The notes below the pieces were generated by a model. It was not told the DNA's origin and searched no databases. It was given only the letters and a program-made list of their open reading frames with translations. The translations under genes were made by a program, and so were the position numbers. Positions 42,064 to 50,105 of a stretch of DNA of 64,000 nucleotides are shown here, in pieces. The number at the start of each line of letters is the position of its first letter. Positions within the stretch are counted from its first letter, which is position 1. The DNA is from Tardiphaga sp. P9-11 (GTDB lineage: Bacteria > Pseudomonadota > Alphaproteobacteria > Rhizobiales > Xanthobacteraceae): assembly GCF_008329525.1 (NCBI RefSeq), contig NZ_NPKQ01000014.1, positions 27,701-91,700 on the forward strand, given 5' to 3'.

Positions 42064-43877
42064 TCCAGCTTCCGAAATCTCTCGAACTTGCTGGGGTAGT
42101 CGTCGACGCCGAAGGCGGCCCTTTTCGCCTGGCACCGGCTCCCGGCACAGTTGTACGGGTCTTGGCGTCTTCGGGATCTCGCGTCGCGCGCGGAGATGCT
42201 GTGTTGGCCATCACTGGCCTCGACTATATCGCCGCGCAGCAGGCACTCATCGATGCGTTCAGGGGTAATTATCCCCGCAAACCAAAATCGTTGGATGATG
42301 TGGCGCTGATCCTCGGCGAACTGCGTTCTCAACTTCGAGATCTCAAGTTTTCGCGCGAGCAGATCCAGCGCATCCAGGACGCGGGCACAGTTCTAGACCC
42401 TATTCCCGTCCTTACGAACCAGGGCGGTGTCGTTGGACATAGCATGATCGACGGGCAGGCCTTCCACGCTAATGATGCTTTGTTCTGCATGACAAAGGAC
42501 ACGCGTGTCCACGCGTCAATTGAGCAACGCCACATCGCGTTCATCCGGACAAACAAGGCGGTCACGGTCACTTTCGCCGACGGGACGAAGGCGATCGGAA
42601 CAATTGAAGGCTTCACGGGGACCGCAGATGACCTGAGACGCGATGCATCTATCAAAGTCTCTGATCAACAGAAGGCAATCGGAGAGCCCGTCAGCATCAG
42701 CATTACGTTCGAGCACTGGGAGCGGTTCCACCCTAAAGCTACTTCATCGATGTGGCGGTACGACTACGAACCTCGGGGCGCGGAGCGCACTCGGCTTCGG
42801 ACCCTGCTAGGGGAACCCAATGTGGCACTTCCAGTCAAACGGACAGTCAAGAACGTTGCACCGTCAATGGCGGATGCAAATCCCTTCGCTCCCGGACGCC
42901 TTCTGTCTAAACGACCCGAACGTACTCCTCCAAACCCGTTCAACACGCCGCTCATGGCAGTCCCAAAAGCTGCCATCCTGAGGCCGAGCTTGCCGATTGG
43001 CACCACCGATTTCGTCAAGTGGACGATCAGCACGGAGCCGGCAAAGGTGCAAGCATTGGCTCCAGAATGGAGGCGCTTAGCACAGGTCGCCACGACCGGC
43101 AGAAACGGCGACGTGTGCGCGATGCTCGCTCAATTCGATGGTGTGTTCTGTCCGGCAACCTGGCGGCCGGGAGATGTTATCCGAGCCGGCGCGCAGCTTG
43201 GTCACATCGAGATTGGTATCCAAGCCGACGCAGACTCCGGCTCACCGAGCACGTCAGAACAGCAAGCGAACAACGTCTCGCGCATTGAGTCCGTCTATGC
43301 CGACCACGATGGTGTGGCGATGAATGAGAGCGGCGAGCAGCGCCACGTAAGGGTTGGTGAGATGCTCGTCGAGCTGCGCACCGTTAACATGTACACCTTC
43401 CGAACCGGCCTGCCTGATGCCGAGTTCGCCCAATTGCCACGCGTTGTCACAGCCGCGTTGTATGCGCCCTCTGCGCAAGTGCCCGAATACGTCAATCGAT
43501 CGGCCCTCATCACCGCGCAGTCTCGGTCGCACGGGAACACAATGTTCGACATTTCCTTCTCGAGCGAGGCTGGCGCTTTCCAAATTAACTGGGGAAAGTA
43601 TGTGGTCCTCACAGCCGAAACTGATCGCCGCAAAGTTCTCTCTGTTCCAACGGACAGCATTGTTCAGATCAGCCGATCGAGCGAGGTTCTTGTCCATTCC
43701 GCAATCGGCAAGTTGACACCAGTGCCCATATCTTGCGGCGCGCGATACGGCGATCAAGTCGAGGTCCTGTCCGGCCTGGAAGAAGGCCACCGGGTTGTTC
43801 GTGACCTGAAGCTCCTTTTTCAGGAGTGGCCAAACATTCGAGCCATCATGTCCGGCTTTTGGAGGCCACAGTCCTGA
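42060..43877 (+). CDS. Tandem membrane-fusion (HlyD/CusB-type) adaptor-like protein without signal peptide
   Basis: The 605 residues have no signal sequence or membrane segment. N-terminal half: a lipoyl-like LAPAPGTVVRVLASSGSRVA, GLDYIAAQQALIDAF, and LKFSREQIQRIQDAG matching the CusB/CzcB hairpin, then ALFCMTKDTRVHASIEQRHI and VTVTFADGTKAIGTIEG of the b-barrel. A proline-rich linker follows (residues 235-300). The second half repeats the theme (FDGVFCPATWRPGDVIRAGA, GVAMNESGEQRHVRVGEML) and ends in the membrane-proximal-like YGDQVEVLSGLEEGHRVV. The gene is coupled to the helicase. A cytoplasmic adaptor fold is unexpected, and the call rests on motif resemblance. Confidence 0.7.
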   Translation: MIQLPKSLELAGVVVDAEGGPFRLAPAPGTVVRVLASSGSRVARGDAVLAITGLDYIAAQQALIDAFRGNYPRKPKSLDDVALILGELRSQLRDLKFSREQIQRIQDAGTVLDPIPVLTNQGGVVGHSMIDGQAFHANDALFCMTKDTRVHASIEQRHIAFIRTNKAVTVTFADGTKAIGTIEGFTGTADDLRRDASIKVSDQQKAIGEPVSISITFEHWERFHPKATSSMWRYDYEPRGAERTRLRTLLGEPNVALPVKRTVKNVAPSMADANPFAPGRLLSKRPERTPPNPFNTPLMAVPKAAILRPSLPIGTTDFVKWTISTEPAKVQALAPEWRRLAQVATTGRNGDVCAMLAQFDGVFCPATWRPGDVIRAGAQLGHIEIGIQADADSGSPSTSEQQANNVSRIESVYADHDGVAMNESGEQRHVRVGEMLVELRTVNMYTFRTGLPDAEFAQLPRVVTAALYAPSAQVPEYVNRSALITAQSRSHGNTMFDISFSSEAGAFQINWGKYVVLTAETDRRKVLSVPTDSIVQISRSSEVLVHSAIGKLTPVPISCGARYGDQVEVLSGLEEGHRVVRDLKLLFQEWPNIRAIMSGFWRPQS

Positions 43878-43981
43878 GATCTTCAATGCTCGGATGATCG
43901 GACTATATATTGTGAGATCGCTGTACCCGTGACGCGGCGAACATGAGACAAAGCGCTTGACATGAATTAATTTACGCGGAG

Positions 43982-44086
43982 CCTTCCCTGCCTTCCCTGC
44001 CTTCCCTGCCTTCCCTGCCTTCCCTGCCTTCCCTGCCTTCCCTGCCTTCCCTGCCTTCCCTGCCTTCCCTCCTTCCCTCCTTCCCT
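43982..44086. repeat. Tandem repeat: nine 9-bp units then three 8-bp units
   Basis: CCTTCCCTG is repeated nine times without a change from 43982 to 44062, followed by three CCTTCCCT units to 44086. The tract is pure pyrimidine except for one G per 9-bp unit; its complement (CAGGGAAGG) has regularly spaced GGG runs that could form G-quadruplex or triplex DNA. It lies in the 350-bp gap between the adaptor-like gene and the nuclease gene, with no other feature seen in the gap. An apparent leftward frame of Gly-Lys-Ala repeats across it is a by-product of the 9-bp period. Confidence 0.9.
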
Positions 44087-44244
44087 CCGAGGGCAAGGAA
44101 ATTCAAAGTTTAATGCAAGCGCACATCGAATAACTCCTTCGGCGCGACTTCCGCGGAGGTGAGTATCTCGGCGATCTACTTCATCAATATCTTCTGCATC
44201 GCTCCGAATCCCTCTCGCACGCTCCTGTGCGATCGGAGATTCGT

Positions 44245-45363
44245 ATGTCCTCCTTCCTCACTACCGCGCCCTTACCGCGCGTCCCCCTCGTCCCGCAGTC
44301 CATCCTCAAGGACCACGGCGTCGCCTGCATCATCGACTCGCGCTTCCGAGCCGCTGCCCGACTTCTCCAACATTTGTGGCTTCGTGATAACGGCATCCCG
44401 ACCGGCCACCACATCCGCAAGGACGGGGACGGTGACGTCGTCATCCCGCTTGAGTCCCTTCTCTCGCCCGAGGCCGCACGCGCCGGCCGCAACTTCATCT
44501 CCCCTGCCGTCCACACCTTCGTCCGCCGCGAGCTGATCATGCGCGAAGAAGGAGCTTGTTACGACGAAGAGCGCCTCTTCGGGAATGCTTTGTCTTCCAT
44601 GCCGATGTGCTTCAACATCTTCGCCCCCTTAGCCATGGACCTCGAACTCGCTACGGTAACCTTCCGCTTGTTGCTGCCGAATTTCGTCAAGCAAGTCCAC
44701 AGTCTGAGATTCGAAACAGCGCCCAGCCGCGAACGCGACAGGACTGATACTCGCTTCTTGATGGATGGAAGCGCTTGGGATCTAGCTATCGAGATTACAG
44801 ATCTCGAAGGCGACCGCGCTACAGTCTTCGCCGAATGCAAATTTAGTGAGACTATGGACGGCCCACCGGCACGCCCTCGAGAGCGCTATGTGACTGCGGC
44901 GCGGGAAGTCGAACTCTACAATGACCCTGACTCCCCCGTCCTTAGTTCAGTCGCTTGCGAACAATTTTTCCGTGAGCACGCTCTAAGCCAGCTCGCCGTC
45001 AACGCCGGTCTTACGCCTCGAGCAATGTTCGTCGTCATCGCGCCGCGCCTCAATCGCCGCGTCCAGGCTGCGATCCGGATTTACGCCAACGAGCTCATTC
45101 CCGAAGAAGAGCTCGACTACGATCGAGTCCGCTTCCAGGCGATCACCCTCGAGACCGTTATCGACGCCATTCGTCAAGCCGGCGCCGTCGACCTCGCCAA
45201 GATGTTATGGGGCCGCTATTGCGACTTCGAACGCATCTTCCACCTCTCAATGACGGAGACCGGCGGCGATCAGTCTTCACGCAGTAATAGCGCAGCTGCC
45301 CCGCCTCCTTCATCCCGCAAAAGATCACGACGGGGGAATGATGTGGAGAGCAACCATGCGTGA
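44245..45363 (+). CDS. PGN_0703-like putative restriction endonuclease (PD-(D/E)XK fold)
   Basis: The protein of about 372 residues has the core DGSAWDLAIEITDLEGDRAT followed by VFAECKFSE, an Asp...Glu-x-Lys arrangement of PD-(D/E)XK nucleases. The upstream region (ARLLQHLWLRDNGIPTGHH and the RLFGNALSSMPMCFNIFAPL stretch) resembles the PGN_0703 family of putative restriction enzymes. The ATG at 44245 has GGAG at good spacing; a GTG at 44227 is the alternative. The tail is Ser/Arg-rich. No methyltransferase partner is visible. It overlaps the DUF2958 gene by 8 bases. Confidence 0.78.
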   Translation: MSSFLTTAPLPRVPLVPQSILKDHGVACIIDSRFRAAARLLQHLWLRDNGIPTGHHIRKDGDGDVVIPLESLLSPEAARAGRNFISPAVHTFVRRELIMREEGACYDEERLFGNALSSMPMCFNIFAPLAMDLELATVTFRLLLPNFVKQVHSLRFETAPSRERDRTDTRFLMDGSAWDLAIEITDLEGDRATVFAECKFSETMDGPPARPRERYVTAAREVELYNDPDSPVLSSVACEQFFREHALSQLAVNAGLTPRAMFVVIAPRLNRRVQAAIRIYANELIPEEELDYDRVRFQAITLETVIDAIRQAGAVDLAKMLWGRYCDFERIFHLSMTETGGDQSSRSNSAAAPPPSSRKRSRRGNDVESNHA

Positions 45364-45697
45364 ACTCACACCGCTCACGGTCGAGGATCGGGTTTCCCTC
45401 TTAGTTAACGGGCTATCCGGTGAACGCGACCATCGGCCAGTCTGCAAGTTATTTAGTCCCGATGCGAGTGCCACCTGGCTCCTCACGGAGTGCGACATCG
45501 ACGAGCCTGACCGACTTTTCGGATTGTGCGACCTTGGCCTAGGCGCGCCGGAGTTAGGCTTCGTCAGCCTCCAGGAGATCATGGAAGTACGAGGACGTCT
45601 CGGGCTTCCGGTTGAACGCGATCAACACTTCATCGCCGATAAGCCGCTGTCCGAATACGTCGCCGAAGCGCGAGCTGCGGGACGCATTACGGTCTAG
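45356..45697 (+). CDS. DUF2958 domain-containing protein
   Basis: The 113-residue protein contains CKLFSPDASATWLLTECDID, RLFGLCDLGLGAPELGFVSL and DQHFIADKPLSEY, the defining DUF2958 pattern. The domain is common on plasmids, integrative elements and prophages, its function is unknown, and it supports mobile ancestry for this island. GGAGAG precedes the ATG at 45356; an in-frame ATG at 45338 overlaps the nuclease gene further. The following 212 bp to 45909 hold only a short reading frame of doubtful reality. Confidence 0.88.
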   Translation: MRELTPLTVEDRVSLLVNGLSGERDHRPVCKLFSPDASATWLLTECDIDEPDRLFGLCDLGLGAPELGFVSLQEIMEVRGRLGLPVERDQHFIADKPLSEYVAEARAAGRITV

Positions 45698-45909
45698 CAA
45701 TCACTTATTCGCGAAATGCCCAAGGGGCGACGGTCCACAACGCCGTCGCCTCAGGGTTCGAAATAAATGCCGCTCTTCCGAAATTTTTATCCCTGCTGCC
45801 GCCGTACGCCGAGTGGGACGATATCTGGTTGCCGAATGGGGTCGCGCGACGTTTCGACCAGTGAAGACGCTTAGCGTGTCCCGATTCATTCCAAACGCTG
45901 GATAGCGGC

Positions 45910-46569
45910 ATGACACGAATATATTGTATCGGCGACATTCACGGCTCTTACGCCAAGCTAAAGAAGCTGGTCGTCCAATGTATCAATGATGCTGCTGGAA
46001 GACCGATGCGGTTCATCTTCCTCGGCGACTACATCGATCGCGGGCCGCAAAGCCGTGAGGCCATTCATTATCTCATTGACCTCCAGCGCGCCCACCCGGA
46101 TGACGTCATCTGCCTCAAGGGCAATCATGAGGACCTCGCCCTCGCGGCTCACGATGACGACACCTGGACCGACAATTGGCTATCGAATGGCGGCGCAAGC
46201 ACTCTCGTGAGCTACGGCATCTCCTCCCCGCGCGACCTCCCACCAGCACATATCGACTGGCTCCGGACCCTACCCACATCATATCAGGACGAACATCGGT
46301 TCTACGTCCACGCGGGGATCAACCCCGACCGCCCACTTCATGCCCAAGATCAATTCGACCTCCTATGGATCAGGGAGCCCTTCCTCTCATCCAAAGCTCA
46401 ATACTCGCGCTTCGTCGTCCATGGTCATACACCTCAATTGACCGGCCACCCTGACGTCCAACCCAATCGACTCAACATCGATACCGGCGCCGTCTACGGT
46501 GGCCCGCTCACGGCCGCTGTCTTCAACGACGATCACTGCGGTCCCATACATTTACTCACTGCTCGCTGA
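45910..46569 (+). CDS. Metallophosphoesterase, PPP-family serine/threonine phosphatase
   Basis: The 219-residue protein has all PPP motifs in order: GDIHGSYAKL, FLGDYIDRGPQS, CLKGNHEDLAL, and the later His ligands in YVHAGI and VVHGHTP. These residues bind two metals and hydrolyse phosphoesters. Bacterial members include PphA/PrpE-like phosphatases, diadenosine tetraphosphatases and phage lambda phosphatase, and island or phage origin is common. It is the last rightward gene of the island and converges with the FAH-family gene 32 bp away. Confidence 0.9.
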   Translation: MTRIYCIGDIHGSYAKLKKLVVQCINDAAGRPMRFIFLGDYIDRGPQSREAIHYLIDLQRAHPDDVICLKGNHEDLALAAHDDDTWTDNWLSNGGASTLVSYGISSPRDLPPAHIDWLRTLPTSYQDEHRFYVHAGINPDRPLHAQDQFDLLWIREPFLSSKAQYSRFVVHGHTPQLTGHPDVQPNRLNIDTGAVYGGPLTAAVFNDDHCGPIHLLTAR

Positions 46570-46601
46570 CGGTGAAGCGGCGCACGCACTTTCACGTTCA
46601 C

Positions 46602-47459
46602 CTAAGATTCTTCGGCGACTACGGCATTACGCAGCACACCGATTCCGCCGATTTCAACTTCAACGATGTCGCCATCCTTCATCCACAACGGCGGAGACCG
46701 CTTGGCTCCGACGCCGCCAGGTGTGCCGGTGACGATCACGTCGCCGGGCTCGAGAGTCATTATTGTGGAGCAATAGTTGATGAGCGCTGGAATCCCGGTG
46801 ATCAGTAAGTCCGTCGTTGACTTCTGAACGACCTCGCCGTTGAGGCGGGTTTGCAACGACAGCTTCGATGGATCGGGAATCTCATCGACCGTCATCAGCC
46901 ATGGCCCGAACGATCCGGTCCGCGCGAAAGTCTTCCCTGCGACAAATTGCGACGTGTGGCGCTGCCAATCTCTGATGCTGCCTTCATTGTAGCATGAATA
47001 TCCGGCAATCGCGGACAGTGCGCGATCTTCCGGAATGCGGCGACCTCCTTTGCCGATCACCACGGCCAGTTCGCCCTCGTAATCGAAATGATCGGATTCG
47101 AGCGGCTTCACGATCGGTTGTAGGTGACCCACCTGGCTTTCAGGAAAACGGACGAAGAGCGCCGGATTTTCCGTCACGGTGCGCCCGGTCTCTTCGACAT
47201 GATCGCGATAGTTGAGACCGATGCAGAGAATCTTTCCAGGGTCCGGGATCACCGGAAGGAACGTGACGTTATCGATTTTCCAGTGTGGCGCAGACTGCTC
47301 TACGATACGCTTCGCCTCATCGAGCGCGTCTGCTGCGAGAAGCTGCCGCAGCGACGCAATGCCCCGGTCCTTGAAATGCGGCCCGAGTTCGACAATTCCT
47401 TGGTCTTTCACGGCGCCAAAGCGAGCCACGTTGTCAGCCTGGAACGATACGAGTTTCAT
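46602..47459 (-). CDS. Fumarylacetoacetate hydrolase (FAH) family protein
   Basis: The 285-residue protein has the FAH-fold motifs ILCIGLNYRDHVEETGR near residue 75, YEGELAVVIGKGGRRIPED near 125 (metal-binding Glu) and DVIVTGTPGGVGAKRSPP near 235. Family members cleave C-C bonds of acylpyruvates, or hydrate, isomerise or decarboxylate meta-cleavage products. As the last gene of an operon with an extradiol dioxygenase and a GST, it is likely a lower-pathway hydrolase, hydratase or isomerase, for example fumarylpyruvate hydrolase. The exact reaction is unassigned. Confidence 0.9.
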   Translation of the reverse strand: MKLVSFQADNVARFGAVKDQGIVELGPHFKDRGIASLRQLLAADALDEAKRIVEQSAPHWKIDNVTFLPVIPDPGKILCIGLNYRDHVEETGRTVTENPALFVRFPESQVGHLQPIVKPLESDHFDYEGELAVVIGKGGRRIPEDRALSAIAGYSCYNEGSIRDWQRHTSQFVAGKTFARTGSFGPWLMTVDEIPDPSKLSLQTRLNGEVVQKSTTDLLITGIPALINYCSTIMTLEPGDVIVTGTPGGVGAKRSPPLWMKDGDIVEVEIGGIGVLRNAVVAEES

Positions 47460-47501
47460 AATTATTCTTTCTGGAGTTGAAGATAAAATGATCCGGGGCG
47501 C

Positions 47502-49031
47502 TCACGCAGCGCAGGCTTTTCGGTCTTGAGGCGCTTGAAGGTGGAGAGCTTGTTTGAGCAGGTTCGCCGCGTCACTCGGCGTCTCAGCAACAGCGAGTAC
47601 GTACCGATCAGGCCTGATCAGTGCAGCGTTCATGTTGCCGTGATCCAGCCAAGTCCGCAGCGGACTGTCGTCATCGACTGCTACGAAAGCCACGCCCCGC
47701 TGACGGCATTGCCGCCGCAGCACCTCGTCGGCAACATCATCGCCAGCGCGCGCGATCAGGGCAAATCCATATCCGACATGATCATCGAGAAGCCGCCCAT
47801 CCGACATGCACGGTTGCGGCCCGGGCATCCCGATGGGGCGTACGCCGTCCGGCGCCAGGCCGGGGCCTAGACGGGGCTTGATCGAGCTCATGCGGACTGG
47901 CTCGGCGCTGGTCGACGCACCCGGCAATGCGCGCTCCACGGCGCGGGTATTGATCAATCCGCCCAGCCGCACAGCAAGCTCGATATATTCGGTGACATGC
48001 GGCGCCCGTTCGCTGGTATAGGAATCGAGCAGCGCATCGTCGGCGCCGCCCCGGATCACCGCGATCAGTTTCCACGCCAGATTGCTGGCATCGCGGATCC
48101 CCGCACAAAGCCCCTGACCCAGAAATGGCGGCGTCTGATGGGCGGAATCGCCAGCAATCAGCAACCGGTCTCGTCGCCATTGGCGCGCGACCACCGAATG
48201 GAACATGTACACGGCCGCGCGTTCGAGGTCGGCATCCTCGGGCGTGATCCAGCGCGACAGCAATTGCCAGATCTTGGCCGGCTCGATCAGCGCTGCGTTG
48301 CTCTCGTCATCGTGCGCCGCGATCTCCCAGCGGCGTCGCTGTCCCACACCGCGCACATAGGTCGCGGGCCGCTCCGGTTCGCAGAACTGGATGCTATGAT
48401 CGCCGAGATCCGGCCTGTCACGCTTGAGCAGGCAATCGACCACCAGCCAGCGCTCGTGAAAGCCCAGATCGGTGGACGTCGAACCGATTAGACGCCGAAC
48501 CAGCGAGCGCGCCCCGTCGCAGCCGACCACATAGCGTGCGCGGATCTGTTCCAGCTGGCCCGAGGCAAGATCCTCGAAGCGCAATGTCGCGCCGCCCGCA
48601 TCCTGATCGATGGCGAACACATCGCGGCGCGTGAGCACCGTCGCCTCGGGCAGCGTCGCAAGCTTGTGGCGCAGCACGCGCTCGAGGTCCGGCTGATGAA
48701 AGCGGTAGCTTTCATGCCAGCCCTGCGGCCCGATGTTCGCCGACCGCGACCAGTCGAGCATGCGCCGGCCATCGGCATCGACGAACAGCATGCCAGGCGA
48801 CAGGCAAGTGGAGGGCAGCACGTCGGCGGCGATGCCAATCGTCTGAAAGACGCGCATCACCTCGTCATCGAAGTGAACCGCGCGCGGCAGAGGATACGGC
48901 TCGGCCTCGCGTTCCAGCACGGTAACGGAGAGGCCGGCGCGGCCCAACAGCAGCGCCAGTGTCGCACCGACCGGCCCTAGGCCGACGATTGCCACGTCCA
49001 CCACCTCGATGGTTTCGTCGCTGATGGACAT
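47502..49031 (-). CDS. FAD-dependent aromatic hydroxylase (MhpA-like flavoprotein monooxygenase)
   Basis: The protein of about 509 residues belongs to the p-hydroxybenzoate-hydroxylase-fold group. It has the FAD-binding VAIVGLGPVGATLALLLGRA at residues 12-31 and the second FAD motif LLIAGDSAHQTPPFLGQG near 270, as in 3-(3-hydroxyphenyl)propionate hydroxylases. NAD(P)H and O2 would ortho-hydroxylate a phenolic acid. The ATG at 49031 with GGAG upstream is chosen; the frame is open to 49280 but overlaps the dioxygenase gene. A second such hydroxylase is at 54165. Confidence 0.9.
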   Translation of the reverse strand: MSISDETIEVVDVAIVGLGPVGATLALLLGRAGLSVTVLEREAEPYPLPRAVHFDDEVMRVFQTIGIAADVLPSTCLSPGMLFVDADGRRMLDWSRSANIGPQGWHESYRFHQPDLERVLRHKLATLPEATVLTRRDVFAIDQDAGGATLRFEDLASGQLEQIRARYVVGCDGARSLVRRLIGSTSTDLGFHERWLVVDCLLKRDRPDLGDHSIQFCEPERPATYVRGVGQRRRWEIAAHDDESNAALIEPAKIWQLLSRWITPEDADLERAAVYMFHSVVARQWRRDRLLIAGDSAHQTPPFLGQGLCAGIRDASNLAWKLIAVIRGGADDALLDSYTSERAPHVTEYIELAVRLGGLINTRAVERALPGASTSAEPVRMSSIKPRLGPGLAPDGVRPIGMPGPQPCMSDGRLLDDHVGYGFALIARAGDDVADEVLRRQCRQRGVAFVAVDDDSPLRTWLDHGNMNAALIRPDRYVLAVAETPSDAANLLKQALHLQAPQDRKACAA

Positions 49032-49035
49032 TCCG

Positions 49036-50007
49036 CTACTCCGCCCGCACCACGGAGTCGAGCCAAGCGCAGTTGGCCGGATTTGGAACGCGGACGCCGC
49101 GACGGGCGGCGTCCAGCCGCATGTCTCGCATACGTTTGCGCTGTTCTTCCGCCATGTAAAGCCGCTCGTGGCCCCACAGGCTCGGACCGTCATGGGTCTC
49201 GAAAGGCTCCCAGGTCTTGGGATCGATAACCTGTGCACCCCAACCGTATTCGACGAAGAAATCCGACGGCGAATGTGCATAGAACGACGTCATATGATCG
49301 TTGGTGTGGCGTCCCAGCGTATAGGCGATGCGACCTTCGTCCAGTTGGGCGAGATCGTAGCCCTGCCCGACATCGTCGAGGCTCTGCAGTTCGACCATGA
49401 AATGGTGGAAGCTCTGCTTTCCGGAACCGACCATCGCAAAGGAGTGATGGCGGCCGTTGATGTGGAAGAAATATAGCGGATAGGGCTTCAGTCCATAGTC
49501 AGTTACGCTGAAGCCGAGCACATCGCGATAGAACACCATCGCCTGCTCGATATTGTCGACATTCAGGACCACGTGCCCCATGCCTAGCGGTCCCGTCTTG
49601 AACCCGGAAATCGGCCGGCCGGGGCTGAACGGGTCGCTCGCGATCTCCGGCGTGTGAAATATCTCGACGCGGTGCCCGTTGGGATCGGTGAAGACGATGA
49701 CGTCGCCGACGCGGCGTTCGTCAGCCAGCGCCCGCGTGCCACGCTTGACCCGGACGCCATGTGCATCCAGCCGCGCGGCCATTGCTTCCAGGTCGTCGTG
49801 ATGATCGACCTCCCAGCCCATGAAGCCGAGCCCTTCGTTGTCCGCTCCGGTCACCACAAGTCGCTGCTTGCGATCGTCCATCCTGAACGTTCGCACCGCT
49901 CCGCCCCGATCGACCGGCTGCATGCCCAGAAGATTGGTGGCAAAGTCGCTCCAGTCCTCGAGTTTGGTGGACTGGATGCCGATATAGCCGAGGGATTTGA
50001 GAGCCAT
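49036..50007 (-). CDS. Type I extradiol (VOC-fold) ring-cleavage dioxygenase
   Basis: The 323-residue protein has two VOC modules and the metal ligands of type I extradiol dioxygenases: His in GMGHVVLNVDNIEQAMVF near residue 145, His in SFHHFMVELQSL near 210 and Glu in FFVEYGWG near 260. The start ALKSLGYIGIQSTKLEDW is like BphC/HsaC enzymes, which cleave 2,3-dihydroxybiphenyl-type or bulky catechols next to the diol. The ATG at 50007 has AGGAG upstream. It acts after the hydroxylase whose gene follows. Confidence 0.92.
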   Translation of the reverse strand: MALKSLGYIGIQSTKLEDWSDFATNLLGMQPVDRGGAVRTFRMDDRKQRLVVTGADNEGLGFMGWEVDHHDDLEAMAARLDAHGVRVKRGTRALADERRVGDVIVFTDPNGHRVEIFHTPEIASDPFSPGRPISGFKTGPLGMGHVVLNVDNIEQAMVFYRDVLGFSVTDYGLKPYPLYFFHINGRHHSFAMVGSGKQSFHHFMVELQSLDDVGQGYDLAQLDEGRIAYTLGRHTNDHMTSFYAHSPSDFFVEYGWGAQVIDPKTWEPFETHDGPSLWGHERLYMAEEQRKRMRDMRLDAARRGVRVPNPANCAWLDSVVRAE

Positions 50008-50105
50008 TGCATATCTCCTGTCGGAAATGCGGTCATTACTGATACTGACGCTCGATGCCCCGGGCATCGATAACCTTGTTCATCGTCTTAACGGGCCGCG
50101 CCAGC

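Noticed and set aside
43254..44096. Leftward 280-codon frame with a Gly-Lys-Ala repeat tail
   Set aside because: The frame is antisense to the adaptor-like gene and its GKA repeats come only from the 9-bp tandem repeat read in frame.
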